Positions 7,483-14,941 of a DNA stretch of 14,943 bases are shown here, one piece after another. Below the pieces are notes generated by a model. It did not search any database, was not told the origin of the DNA, and saw nothing but the letters and a program-made list of their open reading frames with translations. Origin of the DNA: Elusimicrobiota bacterium (GTDB taxonomy: Bacteria > Elusimicrobiota > Elusimicrobia > UBA1565 > JACRDR01); assembly GCA_016207585.1 (NCBI GenBank), contig JACQPI010000091.1:1-14943 (forward strand), read 5' to 3'. The position numbers and the translations under genes were made by a program. Each line of letters starts with the position of its first letter. Positions within the stretch are counted from its first letter, which is position 1.

Positions 7483-9042
7483 ATGGGAATCTGGAATTTC
7501 TACTTCCTCGCGAAGCTCTATCTGCATCTTAGGGGGCATATCGCGTTTCACCTGGTCCCGAACGGGTTGTTCTTCGCGTATCTCATGATTTCCGGAGAAC
7601 GGCTGGCGCGCGTTCGCCCCGTTCTCGCGCGCATCCGCCCGTTGCTCGGCCTGCCGATCGCCCTCGCCTTGTTGTGGCACGATGCCTACGTTCCGCCCTT
7701 CACCATGGTGTTTTCCTTCATGACCGACTCCGCGACCCGGCCGACGCCGGGCTATCTGAGCTCGTTTTTGCTCGGCTATTGGAACCCCGCGGCGGCCGCG
7801 GCGCTCGCGCTCATTCTGGCCGTCGCCGCCTGGTGCGCGAAGCGCAAAATTCGACTCGCTCCCGTGACGCTGGCATTGATGCTGGCCGCCTCCCTTAAAT
7901 CGATGAGCCGCACCGTCGATGTCCCGGCGGCCCAGGAGGACCTCTTCTACCTCATGGAGGAGCGCCAGCGCGTTCCCTTCAAACAGCCGTCCGCGGGCGC
8001 CAAACCCTTCGACATCATCATCCTGCACGTGTGTTCGATTTCCTGGGACGACCTCAAGAGAATGGGGATGGAATCGGATCTATTCCTTTCCAATTTCGAT
8101 CTTCTATTGACCCGATTCAACAGCGTCGCGTCCTACAGCAACCCGGCCGCGATCCGGCTGCTTCGGGGAGCCTGCGGCCAGTCGCCGCACGACGCCCTGT
8201 ATCGCGAGGCCCCCGCCGGATGCTACCTGCTGGAAGAGCTGCGGCGCCAGGGCTACGCCACCTACACCCTTTTCAATCATGATGGAAGCTACAGCGACAT
8301 GGCGAAGTCGCTCGCCGAGCTCGGCAAGGCCGATCCGCCCTTTCCTCTTAAAAATCCTCCCGTCGTGGCCAAGAACTTCGACGGGGCCTCCATCTTCAAC
8401 GACTACGCGGTCCTGGAAGAATGGTGGCGCGCGCGCCAGGCCGGCGGCGCGCCGCGGGCGGCGCTCTACTACAACAGCATCTCCCTCCACGACGGCGCCC
8501 ACGCGCTGTCGGACGGCAGTTGGTGGAAGCGCGAACGCTGCGAGAAATACCGGGGATTCATCCAAAGGCTCTTCGCGGACCTCTCGAAGTTCATTCCCCT
8601 GGTGCAGCAATCCGGCCGCGACGCATTGATCGTTTTCATCCCGGAGCACGGCGCCGCCCTGGCTGGAAGCCGCATCCAGGCGAAGGGGTTGCGCGACATC
8701 CCATTGCCCGATATCACCCTTGTTCCGGTGGGAATCAGGGTCGTCGCGAGAGACGCCTCCGCGGCTGTGGCCGCTCCTCGGCGCGTCGATCGCCCCCTGA
8801 GCTACCGGGCGCTTGCCTACCTCTTCTCGCAGGCTCTTCAAGGGCCCGGCTTATCGCGAGAAAAGCTCTTGTCGGCGCGATCCATCGCCTCGATTCCCCA
8901 GACCGCCTTCCTGGCCGAGAACCAGTACGCGCGCGTGGCGGCTCATGGGGGCCGTTACCTTTATCAAGGGAAAGACAAGACCTGGATGGATATCTCGGCC
9001 GAGGCCGGATCGGAAAGCGCCGGCCCGGAGGCGCCGCGATGA
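7483..9042 (+). CDS. bcsG: BcsG-type cellulose phosphoethanolamine transferase, paralogue 1
   Basis: Predicted inner-membrane enzyme with a periplasmic alkaline-phosphatase-fold domain that moves phosphoethanolamine from phosphatidylethanolamine to glucose units of the nascent glucan. The 519-residue product begins WNFYFLAK (4-11), matching the BcsG N-terminus, with about five membrane helices up to residue 140 and the LLWHD element (63-67). Catalytic counterparts of E. coli BcsG are present: Cys184 in HVCSISWDD (zinc ligand), Ser219 in SYSNPAAIRLLRGACGQ (nucleophile, Ser278 in E. coli), His336 in LHDGAH, and Glu388-His389 in PEHG. GLRDIPLPDITLVPVGI (402-418) also matches. The frame is open far upstream, inside bcsA, but the start is set by this homology. 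GGAG lies only 2 nt before the ATG, so translation may depend on coupling to bcsA. Its stop overlaps the next start. Confidence 0.9.
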   Translation: MGIWNFYFLAKLYLHLRGHIAFHLVPNGLFFAYLMISGERLARVRPVLARIRPLLGLPIALALLWHDAYVPPFTMVFSFMTDSATRPTPGYLSSFLLGYWNPAAAAALALILAVAAWCAKRKIRLAPVTLALMLAASLKSMSRTVDVPAAQEDLFYLMEERQRVPFKQPSAGAKPFDIIILHVCSISWDDLKRMGMESDLFLSNFDLLLTRFNSVASYSNPAAIRLLRGACGQSPHDALYREAPAGCYLLEELRRQGYATYTLFNHDGSYSDMAKSLAELGKADPPFPLKNPPVVAKNFDGASIFNDYAVLEEWWRARQAGGAPRAALYYNSISLHDGAHALSDGSWWKRERCEKYRGFIQRLFADLSKFIPLVQQSGRDALIVFIPEHGAALAGSRIQAKGLRDIPLPDITLVPVGIRVVARDASAAVAAPRRVDRPLSYRALAYLFSQALQGPGLSREKLLSARSIASIPQTAFLAENQYARVAAHGGRYLYQGKDKTWMDISAEAGSESAGPEAPR

Positions 9043-10595
9043 CATTCTGGAGCTTCTATTTCCTTGCGAAGGCCTATCTGCACTTCCAGGGTTCCCTGCG
9101 CTTGCATCTGCTGGCCAATCTGCTCCTCATGGCGCTGGTCCTGCTGCCGATCCCCGGCGAGACCCGGCGTGAACGGATCTTGAGTCCTCTGAGGACCCTC
9201 CTCGCGGCGATCCTGGCGGCCGCGCTTCTATGGCATGATTCGTGGCTGCCGGCTCCCCTTCACGCATGGCGGGCGGCCGCCGAGCTCTCCGGAACCCTCT
9301 CGGCGGGCTATCTCAATCGCTTCGCCTCCGGCGCGGCCGACCTGTCTACGGCCGCGATCCTCCTCGCGATCCTGATCGCGTGCGAGCTTGCGGTGCGACG
9401 AGGATTCAAGCCTATCGTCTTCGCCTTCTTGGCCTTGTTTATCGCCGGGGCGCGCGAATTCGGAGCCCCCAGCCGGACGGTCTCGCAGCGGGTCTCCCAA
9501 TTCTATGAAGTTGAAAAACGTCGGGTGGTCCGGCTCCCTCGGCCCGATAGCGGCCCGCCTTTCGATATCGTGCTGTTGCACGTTTGTTCCCTTTCCTGGG
9601 ACGATTTGCGCAACGCAGGGCGGCTCCGGCACCCGTTGCTCTCGCGTTTCGACACCCTGTTGAAGAATTTCAACACCGTGAGCTCCTACAGCACGCCGTC
9701 GGCCCTGCGCCTCTTTCGTTCGCTTTGCGGGCAGGTTTCCCAGGAGGAGTTATACCGCCCCTGGCCGCGCGAGTGCTCCCTGCTCGATGAACTGCGAGGC
9801 CGGGGCTACAAGGCCTATACCGCCATGAACCACCACGGCGAGCGGCGCCGGATGGCCGAGCAACTTCGAACCTTCGCGCACGCCGGCCCCACCATGGATG
9901 CGAGGGGATTGGCTCCCCAACTCGTCAACTTCGACGGGACGCCCATCTACGGGAATCTGGACGTCCTTCAACGGTGGCTGCAGGCGCGCGCGGCCTCGGC
10001 GGAGCCCCGCGCCTTGCTTTACTACAATACGATCACGCTCCACGGCGGAGCCCACCTGCCGGTTCCCGGCTGGTGGAAAGAAAAGCGCGTCGACCAATAC
10101 CAGCGATTTCTCGACATGTTATCGCAGGACCTCGACCAATTCTACGAACTATTGAAAAGGTCCGAGCGCAACACGGTCGTCCTGCTCATCCCCGAGCACG
10201 GCTTGGGGCTCCAGGGCGGGCCTCTTCAGATGGCCGATCTGCGAGAAATCCCACTGCCCGAACTGACGCTCGTCCCGGTCGGCGTGAAGTTCATAGGGAA
10301 GCGCTCGCCGTCCAGCCGTTTCGAAATCAGCGCCAGCAGCGACTGCGTGAGCTACATGGCGATCGCCGACCTGATCGCCTCGTTCCTGAGGCAGCCCCCT
10401 TTCAACGAAAAGGAGCGAAAGGATGCAACGGTCGTCGTGCAGTCTCCCCCGACCAGCCTCCTGACGGAGAATCAAAAGGCGCGGATCACCCGCATGGAAG
10501 GGGATTTCTACCTATACGGCAAGGAGAAAAAATGGATAAAACTTCGCTCGGAAATGATTCGCATCCTGGACGTCTCGCGGTGGACCCGCGGATGA
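9039..10595 (+). CDS. bcsG: BcsG-type cellulose phosphoethanolamine transferase, paralogue 2
   Basis: Second copy of the same family, 518 residues, clearly homologous end to end with the preceding gene but well diverged. It begins WSFYFLAKAYLHF (4-16), has the hydrophobic N-terminal block with LLWHDSWLP (63-71), Cys183 in HVCSLSWDD, the nucleophile Ser218 in SSYSTPSALRLFRSLCGQ (215-232), His335 in LHGGAH (the neighbour has LHDGAH) and Glu386-His387 in PEHG, then LREIPLPELTLVPVGV (401-416). All recognised catalytic residues are kept, so both copies look active. GGAGG (9027-9031) sits 7 nt before the ATG, which overlaps the previous stop as ATGA. The same ATGA overlap links it to the next gene, so it is translationally coupled on both sides. 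It may modify a different position or sugar, or work as a heteromer. Confidence 0.9.
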   Translation: MTFWSFYFLAKAYLHFQGSLRLHLLANLLLMALVLLPIPGETRRERILSPLRTLLAAILAAALLWHDSWLPAPLHAWRAAAELSGTLSAGYLNRFASGAADLSTAAILLAILIACELAVRRGFKPIVFAFLALFIAGAREFGAPSRTVSQRVSQFYEVEKRRVVRLPRPDSGPPFDIVLLHVCSLSWDDLRNAGRLRHPLLSRFDTLLKNFNTVSSYSTPSALRLFRSLCGQVSQEELYRPWPRECSLLDELRGRGYKAYTAMNHHGERRRMAEQLRTFAHAGPTMDARGLAPQLVNFDGTPIYGNLDVLQRWLQARAASAEPRALLYYNTITLHGGAHLPVPGWWKEKRVDQYQRFLDMLSQDLDQFYELLKRSERNTVVLLIPEHGLGLQGGPLQMADLREIPLPELTLVPVGVKFIGKRSPSSRFEISASSDCVSYMAIADLIASFLRQPPFNEKERKDATVVVQSPPTSLLTENQKARITRMEGDFYLYGKEKKWIKLRSEMIRILDVSRWTRG

Positions 10596-11407
10596 CGAGG
10601 CTCTTGATCCTGCGGCTGTCGGCTTGGCTTGCGCTGAGCGGCTGCCTGCTTGCCCCCGCCTGGAGCTTTTCTCCGGAGGGCTACCCGGGGTCTACGTGGG
10701 GCAACGGCACTCGGGACCTCAACGGCTTCGAAGGCTACGGCACTCAGGGCAAGGTCCATCAATCGATCCAGTGGTTGACGCTCCCCGGCGCAATCACCGC
10801 CAAGACTTTTGCGGCTTATCGCTGGCGCATCCGGACCCAAAACAGGAACTTCTATGACGCGCGGGGACCCGCCGTCGGCGTTGAATTCACGAAGTCCTTC
10901 GTGGACTTCGGGGCGGATTTCAGCTGGCAACGTTTCCCGGGGCTCAACAGGACGTCGGAAGACTTCCAGCTCTTCGTGACGTGGTACAAACGCGTCAATC
11001 TGCTGGAGAAGAGTTCCCAGGCGAATATTTTCGGCCTGCCGATCCTCGGATTGCCCCTCTCGACTTGGGGCCGCCTGTCGCACGACCTCAACAACATCGA
11101 GGGAGACGGAGCGCAGGGCTTCGTGGCCCAAGGCGTCGAGTGGTTCCGCATGCCCGGGGATATCGTCTTTCGAACGCTGGCGTCCTATCGCTGGCGTTTC
11201 CGCAGCGAAAACAGGCAATATTACAACACGCACGGTCCGGCCGTGGGCGTCGAACTGGGGCGAAAAACGGTGGATGTGGGCGTGGAGTTCATTTGGCGCA
11301 GGTATCCGGAGCTCCCCCGGAGCAGCCGCGACTTTCAGCTCTACCTCACGTGGTATTTCGATTGGGATCTCAAGAATCTGGCGTCACGAACTTCCCCTAA
11401 CCCCTAG
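10592..11407 (+). CDS. Exported protein of unknown function with two ~100-residue repeats
   Basis: I do not recognise the family. The 271-residue product starts with a signal peptide (hydrophobic 4-24, likely cut near AWS-FS at 25-26); LSGC at 15-18 also fits a lipobox, so it could be a lipoprotein. The mature part is two copies of one unit, residues 34-132 and 157-255, in register at an offset of 123 with no gaps, about half the positions identical. Shared landmarks are STWG, DLNxxEGxG, YRWR, NRxxY, GPAVGVE, DFQL and TWY. Short alternating hydrophobic/polar strands rich in Trp, Tyr and Phe suggest a beta-structure, possibly an outer-membrane or glycan-binding fold. The ATG overlaps the bcsG2 stop (ATGA). 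Its place between the transferases and the GH10 hydrolase suggests a role in export, anchoring or modification of the glycan. The frame is open upstream over bcsG2, but only this start gives a signal peptide. Confidence 0.8.
   Translation: MTRLLILRLSAWLALSGCLLAPAWSFSPEGYPGSTWGNGTRDLNGFEGYGTQGKVHQSIQWLTLPGAITAKTFAAYRWRIRTQNRNFYDARGPAVGVEFTKSFVDFGADFSWQRFPGLNRTSEDFQLFVTWYKRVNLLEKSSQANIFGLPILGLPLSTWGRLSHDLNNIEGDGAQGFVAQGVEWFRMPGDIVFRTLASYRWRFRSENRQYYNTHGPAVGVELGRKTVDVGVEFIWRRYPELPRSSRDFQLYLTWYFDWDLKNLASRTSPNP
10691..10987 (+). repeat. Internal protein repeat, unit 1
   Basis: Codes for residues 34-132 of the repeat protein. It aligns without gaps to the second unit, beginning at STWG and ending at TWY. 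The similarity is clear at the protein level, so the duplication is old rather than recent. Confidence 0.8.
11060..11356 (+). repeat. Internal protein repeat, unit 2
   Basis: Codes for residues 157-255, the second copy of the same unit, separated from the first by a 24-residue linker. It ends in the same DFQLxxTWY pattern. Confidence 0.8.
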
Positions 11408-11431
11408 GCACTCGCACTACGACGGTTCGTC

Positions 11432-13219
11432 ATGAGCCTCGCGCCGAGTCTCCTTCGCATCGGGGTCATCCTGTTGATCGCGGCGGCTTGCGCGCGGGCG
11501 GCGTCGGGCTACGAATCGGTTCTCCCGTCCGACGCCGTCAAGCGCTACGCCGCCGGCTTCGCGAACGATTCTTACGGCCGACTCGAGATTATCCCGACGC
11601 GCGGGCAGCCGTTCGACCGCTCCCTGCGGGTTCACACCCTTCGCCGGCCCAAGAAATCCTACGATTTGCAGTTGAGCGTCAAAACGAAACGGACCCTCCA
11701 CGACGGGGAGCTCCTGCTGGCTCGTTTCCATGCGCGGGCCCGGGGGCTTCTCTTTCCCAAGGCCCGCGCCGAGTTCGTATTCGAACGCGCCGGCAACGGC
11801 TACGAAAAATCGAGTCTCTACCCCTTCGAAGCCGATTCCCGCTGGCGCTTGTTCGAGCACGTCTTCAGGGTCCAGGGAGACTACAAGGCCGGGGAGGCCC
11901 AGGTCAACTTTCGGCTCGGCTTCAACCGTCAAACGATGGAAATAGGCGGCGTCGAGCTGCTGCGCCTTCCCGAAGGTCCCCTCCCGTCGAACATCCGCCT
12001 CACGCGCCTAAGCTACGACGGGCGCAAGACGAGCGCCCTCTGGCGGATCGCGGCCGAGCGCCGGATCGAACGCCACCGCAAGGGAAATGTCACCGTCGAG
12101 GTGGTCGACGCCCGGGGACGTCCCGTGCCGGACGCCGCCGTTCGGCTCCGGATGATCCGCCACGCCTTCCGCTTCGGCGCGGCCGTGAGCGCTCGCTACC
12201 TCCAGTCCGGGCCCGCGACCCGGAACAAACGGCTCTACCGTTCGGAAATCATCCGGCTTTTCAACGCGGCCGTTATCGACAACGCGTTGAAGTGGAGCCA
12301 GTGGAACAACCAAAAGCATTGGGCCGTCGAGACGGTTCGTTGGTTGCGGCACCACGGGCTGGCGGTTCGCGGACACAACCTGGTCTGGCCGGGATGGTCG
12401 CACCTTCCCGATGAACTGCGCAGGCTGGAAAAGAACCCGCAGGAGCTCAATCGCGCGATCGAAAAGCACATCAGCGAGGAGGCGGGGCTCTTGAGCGGCC
12501 AAATCGCCGAATGGGACGTCGTCAACGAGCCCTACGACAACCACGACCTCACCGACCTCCTATGGGATTGGTCTCTCGCCGAATGGTTTCGGTGGGCGCG
12601 CAAGGCCGATCCCCGCGCGCGGCTGTTCGTTAACGACACGGGAGTCCTCAATCGGGGGGGGGAGGATCTCTCCCACCAGGAGGGCTATGAACGGATCATC
12701 CGCTCGCTGATTCAATACAAGGCGCCGCTCGACGCCATCGGCCTGCAGGCGCACTTCGACCGGCGCCTCACCGCCCCCTCCAAACTGGCGGCGATTCTCG
12801 ACCGCTTTGCGCGATTCGGCAAGCCCTTGACGATCACGGAATTCGACATCGACGTTCCCGATGAGAGCCTTCGGGCCGACTATCTGCGGGACTTCATGAC
12901 GATCTGCTTCAGCCATCCGGCGGTCGACGGCATTTTTCTCTGGGAATTTTGGGAAGGGATCGTGTCCGGAAATCCCAGGGCGGCCCTGATTTTCGACAAG
13001 AACTGGACGCTCAAGCCCAGCGGAAAGGTCTGGGAGCGCCTCGTCTTCACGCAGTGGTGGACCGACGTGAAGGGAAAGACCGATCGGGCGGGCCGCCTAT
13101 CGGCGCGCGGATTTTTAGGGACTTACGTGATATCGGCCGAGGGGCCCGATGGGCGCTACCAGGAGGTCCGCGCGCAGCTCGTCTTGGGGGAAACGCGCGT
13201 CGTCGTCGCTCTGAAGTGA
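11432..13219 (+). CDS. Exported GH10 glycoside hydrolase with N-terminal beta-sandwich domain
   Basis: Predicted retaining endo-beta-1,4-glycanase (GH10: mostly xylanases, some acting on cellulose). The 595-residue product has a signal peptide (1-23 or so), a beta-sandwich region of carbohydrate-binding-module type (about 50-180), a small Ig-like lead-in (217-260, GNVTVEVVDARGRPVPDAAV) and a GH10 barrel (about 245-545). The acid/base Glu366 lies in WDVVNEP and the nucleophile Glu470 in TITEFDID. Some active-site blocks differ from classical xylanases: IDNALKW (282-288) for ENxMKW, and RGHNLVWPGW (313-322) with Pro where LVWH is usual; HFD at 441-443 follows IGLQA. It starts 24 nt after the repeat protein and is probably the last gene of the operon. 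By position it could be the trimming hydrolase that BcsZ (GH8) provides in known cellulose operons. A run of nine G (12654-12662) lies within the catalytic domain. Confidence 0.92.
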   Translation: MSLAPSLLRIGVILLIAAACARAASGYESVLPSDAVKRYAAGFANDSYGRLEIIPTRGQPFDRSLRVHTLRRPKKSYDLQLSVKTKRTLHDGELLLARFHARARGLLFPKARAEFVFERAGNGYEKSSLYPFEADSRWRLFEHVFRVQGDYKAGEAQVNFRLGFNRQTMEIGGVELLRLPEGPLPSNIRLTRLSYDGRKTSALWRIAAERRIERHRKGNVTVEVVDARGRPVPDAAVRLRMIRHAFRFGAAVSARYLQSGPATRNKRLYRSEIIRLFNAAVIDNALKWSQWNNQKHWAVETVRWLRHHGLAVRGHNLVWPGWSHLPDELRRLEKNPQELNRAIEKHISEEAGLLSGQIAEWDVVNEPYDNHDLTDLLWDWSLAEWFRWARKADPRARLFVNDTGVLNRGGEDLSHQEGYERIIRSLIQYKAPLDAIGLQAHFDRRLTAPSKLAAILDRFARFGKPLTITEFDIDVPDESLRADYLRDFMTICFSHPAVDGIFLWEFWEGIVSGNPRAALIFDKNWTLKPSGKVWERLVFTQWWTDVKGKTDRAGRLSARGFLGTYVISAEGPDGRYQEVRAQLVLGETRVVVALK

Positions 13220-13286
13220 CTACGGGTCCGACAACAAATAGTTTAACAGCAATTCCCCAAATCGCGTTAAGCGTGATTGACTGTCC

Positions 13287-13304
13287 CTATTCGCGCTATT
13301 CGCG
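13287..13304 (+). repeat. Tandem 9-bp repeat in the convergent gap
   Basis: CTATTCGCG is repeated twice head to tail. The 100-bp gap (13220-13319) between the converging GH10 and Fic genes holds little else: no stem-loop with a T-run was found in either direction, so the terminators of both genes are not evident. Confidence 0.5.
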
Positions 13305-13319
13305 TCCTCACGCGCCCCG

Positions 13320-14795
13320 TCAACCCCCAGGAATCGTCAGCCGCGCTTCTCCGGGGTCCTTGAAGGCATTGGCTGCCTTAAGCGCGCGCCGCGCGGATGC
13401 GAAGTCTGAAAAATCGATGCTCGCGGAAAATTGCTGGGCATGGTCGATCATCCGGAGATAGGCGATCGGCTCTCCGCGCCGGCTATGCGCCCTGAGCGTT
13501 CCGAGATAATCGTCTCGAAACACCGTCGGGATGATGATCCGCCGCAATCCGGCCGCGACGAGTTCGGCGTTCATCATGACCCGAGCGATACGGCCGTTGC
13601 CGTCATTGAAGGGATGGACTTCCGAAATCAGAAACATCATGAACGCCGCCCGAGCCGAGGGCGAGTCGAGCACCTTGTAAAACTCAAAGCCCTTCGCCAG
13701 GGTTCCGCGCACGAGATCAGGAGCGACGAATACCGTCTCTCCGGCGCGGTTGATCTCCGCCTTGACCTCGACCGGCTGGGTTTCAGGCCTCGCGTTAAGG
13801 ATGGCTTCATGTCGGGTCGAGAGCAGGGCCCAGAGTCCCTCGGCATCCTGAGGAAGCTTGCGCAACTCGGAAAGGTTGGAAACGACGCGGTAAGTCCCCA
13901 GGATATCGTGCGCGTCTTTGGGCCGCGCGCTTGGGATCTTCCCTTCGAATATGATCTCGCGCGCCTCTTCAACCTCGAACCGGGTGCCTTCGATGTAGTT
14001 CGAGAAATAGGCCTCGAAGAACGCGAGCGTGCGCAGCGCCTCCGAACGGACAAGCGGCTCGGCGGTCTCGCGCAAGGGCGTCTTCCCCAAAGCGGAGAAA
14101 AGAGACTCGAAGAGCCTGAGCCGATCCGGGTCAAAGGCTTCGCCCGCGGCGCGGGCCTTGGCCAGCGGCGACTTGAGCCCGTCGGCCGGCCTGGTTTTGA
14201 GCATGGCGCCGATGATCCGGTCGAACGCTTTGAAATCCTTGAGCAGGCCCAGTTCCTTCGCCGCGCGCCGGGCGTCGTCACGCAGCGCATTAAGGGCTTT
14301 CTCGCCCCGAAGGCGCAAGATCCTTTCGAGGCGTTCTTCAAGCTCCTTTCGAGGAATGGTCTTGGACGCCGCCGTCCCGCTCCGGGTGCGCTGGATATTT
14401 TCCAGGAAAGCCCGGGGCTGCGACGCGATGAAAAGAGCGCCCATGAAGGGCTTGTCCGAAGGTCCGGCCGGAGGACCTTTGAGAAGCCTGACGGTAAGCC
14501 CGGGCAATCGAACGGTCCGCGAATAGGAAGTCGTTAGAAATACTTCCCATTCGGCCGTAGGTTTCCCTTCCAACGCGGTCCGGTGACTGAGGATGGCCTT
14601 GGGGAAAAGGCCTCCTAGAATCTCATAGAGGTTGTCTTGGACCACCTTCATGGGCGGGTCGGATAGATTGGTGGTATAAAGGCGGGGAGCGATCTTTCTG
14701 GCCTTTCCCGCCCGCAGTAGACGGCGCAGGCGCTTTGCCTCCTTGTTGACTGACGTCCCAAAGATGATCTCCGATAGGGGCGTCATTTTTTCCAT
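13320..14795 (-). CDS. Fic-domain protein with AbiEi-like N-terminal winged helix
   Basis: Predicted AMP-transferase (Fic/DOC superfamily) that would modify a protein hydroxyl side chain. With the ATG at 14795 the product is 491 residues. Residues 1-100 resemble the N-terminal winged-helix part of AbiEi-type antitoxins/regulators (KARKIAPRLYTTN at 31-43, ILSHRTALEGKP at 68-79). The Fic core at about 245-450 has the complete motif HPFNDGNGRIAR (394-405, His394 catalytic) and the inhibitory-helix motif SNYIEG (265-270, S-x-x-x-E-G) before it, so it should be autoinhibited in the class II manner. Alternative starts are TTG at 14819 and ATG at 14786; none has a strong ribosome site. It converges on the GH10 gene and is probably an independent, self-regulated unit. 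GC-rich like its neighbours, so no base-composition sign of recent transfer. Confidence 0.88.
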   Translation of the reverse strand: MEKMTPLSEIIFGTSVNKEAKRLRRLLRAGKARKIAPRLYTTNLSDPPMKVVQDNLYEILGGLFPKAILSHRTALEGKPTAEWEVFLTTSYSRTVRLPGLTVRLLKGPPAGPSDKPFMGALFIASQPRAFLENIQRTRSGTAASKTIPRKELEERLERILRLRGEKALNALRDDARRAAKELGLLKDFKAFDRIIGAMLKTRPADGLKSPLAKARAAGEAFDPDRLRLFESLFSALGKTPLRETAEPLVRSEALRTLAFFEAYFSNYIEGTRFEVEEAREIIFEGKIPSARPKDAHDILGTYRVVSNLSELRKLPQDAEGLWALLSTRHEAILNARPETQPVEVKAEINRAGETVFVAPDLVRGTLAKGFEFYKVLDSPSARAAFMMFLISEVHPFNDGNGRIARVMMNAELVAAGLRRIIIPTVFRDDYLGTLRAHSRRGEPIAYLRMIDHAQQFSASIDFSDFASARRALKAANAFKDPGEARLTIPGG

Positions 14796-14823
14796 TCTAT
14801 AAGCCGCCAAGCCGCCCAATGGC

Positions 14824-14845
14824 CTATATTTTCATACTAATATAG
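14824..14845. promoter_or_regulatory. 22-bp palindrome overlapping the Fic -10 box (candidate operator)
   Basis: CTATATT (14824-14830) and AATATAG (14839-14845) are perfect inverted 7-mers with an 8-bp centre. The right arm contains the -10 box and the left arm lies in the early transcribed region. A repressor bound here would block the promoter. The gene's own winged-helix domain is the obvious candidate, since AbiEi-type regulators bind inverted repeats at their own promoters; this assignment is inference. Confidence 0.5.
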
Positions 14846-14867
14846 CAGAGGAGGCCTGTTTTTTCAA
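14839..14867 (-). promoter_or_regulatory. Sigma70-type promoter of the Fic gene
   Basis: On the minus strand TTGAAA (14862-14867) and TATATT (14839-14844) are separated by exactly 17 bp. Transcription would start near 14832, about 37 nt before the ATG at 14795. This is the best sigma70-like promoter in the window. Confidence 0.7.
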
Positions 14868-14893
14868 TACTACTGGCACCCAAACGAAGTCTT

Positions 14894-14941
14894 TTAAAAT
14901 CCGGCCCCGAGGGAGAATCTCTGGGCGCGGCCCAGGGCGCC
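14894..14941 (-). CDS. Possible 3' end of a gene entering from the right edge
   Basis: A minus-strand frame is open from the right edge to TAA at 14894-14896 and gives 15 residues ending in FSLGAGF. A final Phe after alternating residues is typical of outer-membrane beta-barrel C-termini. The two other minus-strand frames are also open over this short stretch, so the reading frame is uncertain. A 6-bp inverted repeat, CTGGGC-GCG-GCCCAG (14921-14935), lies in it. Confidence 0.22.
   Translation of the reverse strand, partial: GALGRAQRFSLGAGF

Noticed and set aside
9974..10591. Upstream extension of the repeat-protein frame into bcsG2
   Set aside because: Out of frame with a conserved part of bcsG2, and the ATG at 10592 gives a signal peptide and an ATGA overlap.
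14821..14829. ATATAGGCC shared between the Fic leader (minus strand) and 5031-5039
   Set aside because: A single shared 9-mer in 15 kb with no further similarity is not enough to suggest a common regulator.
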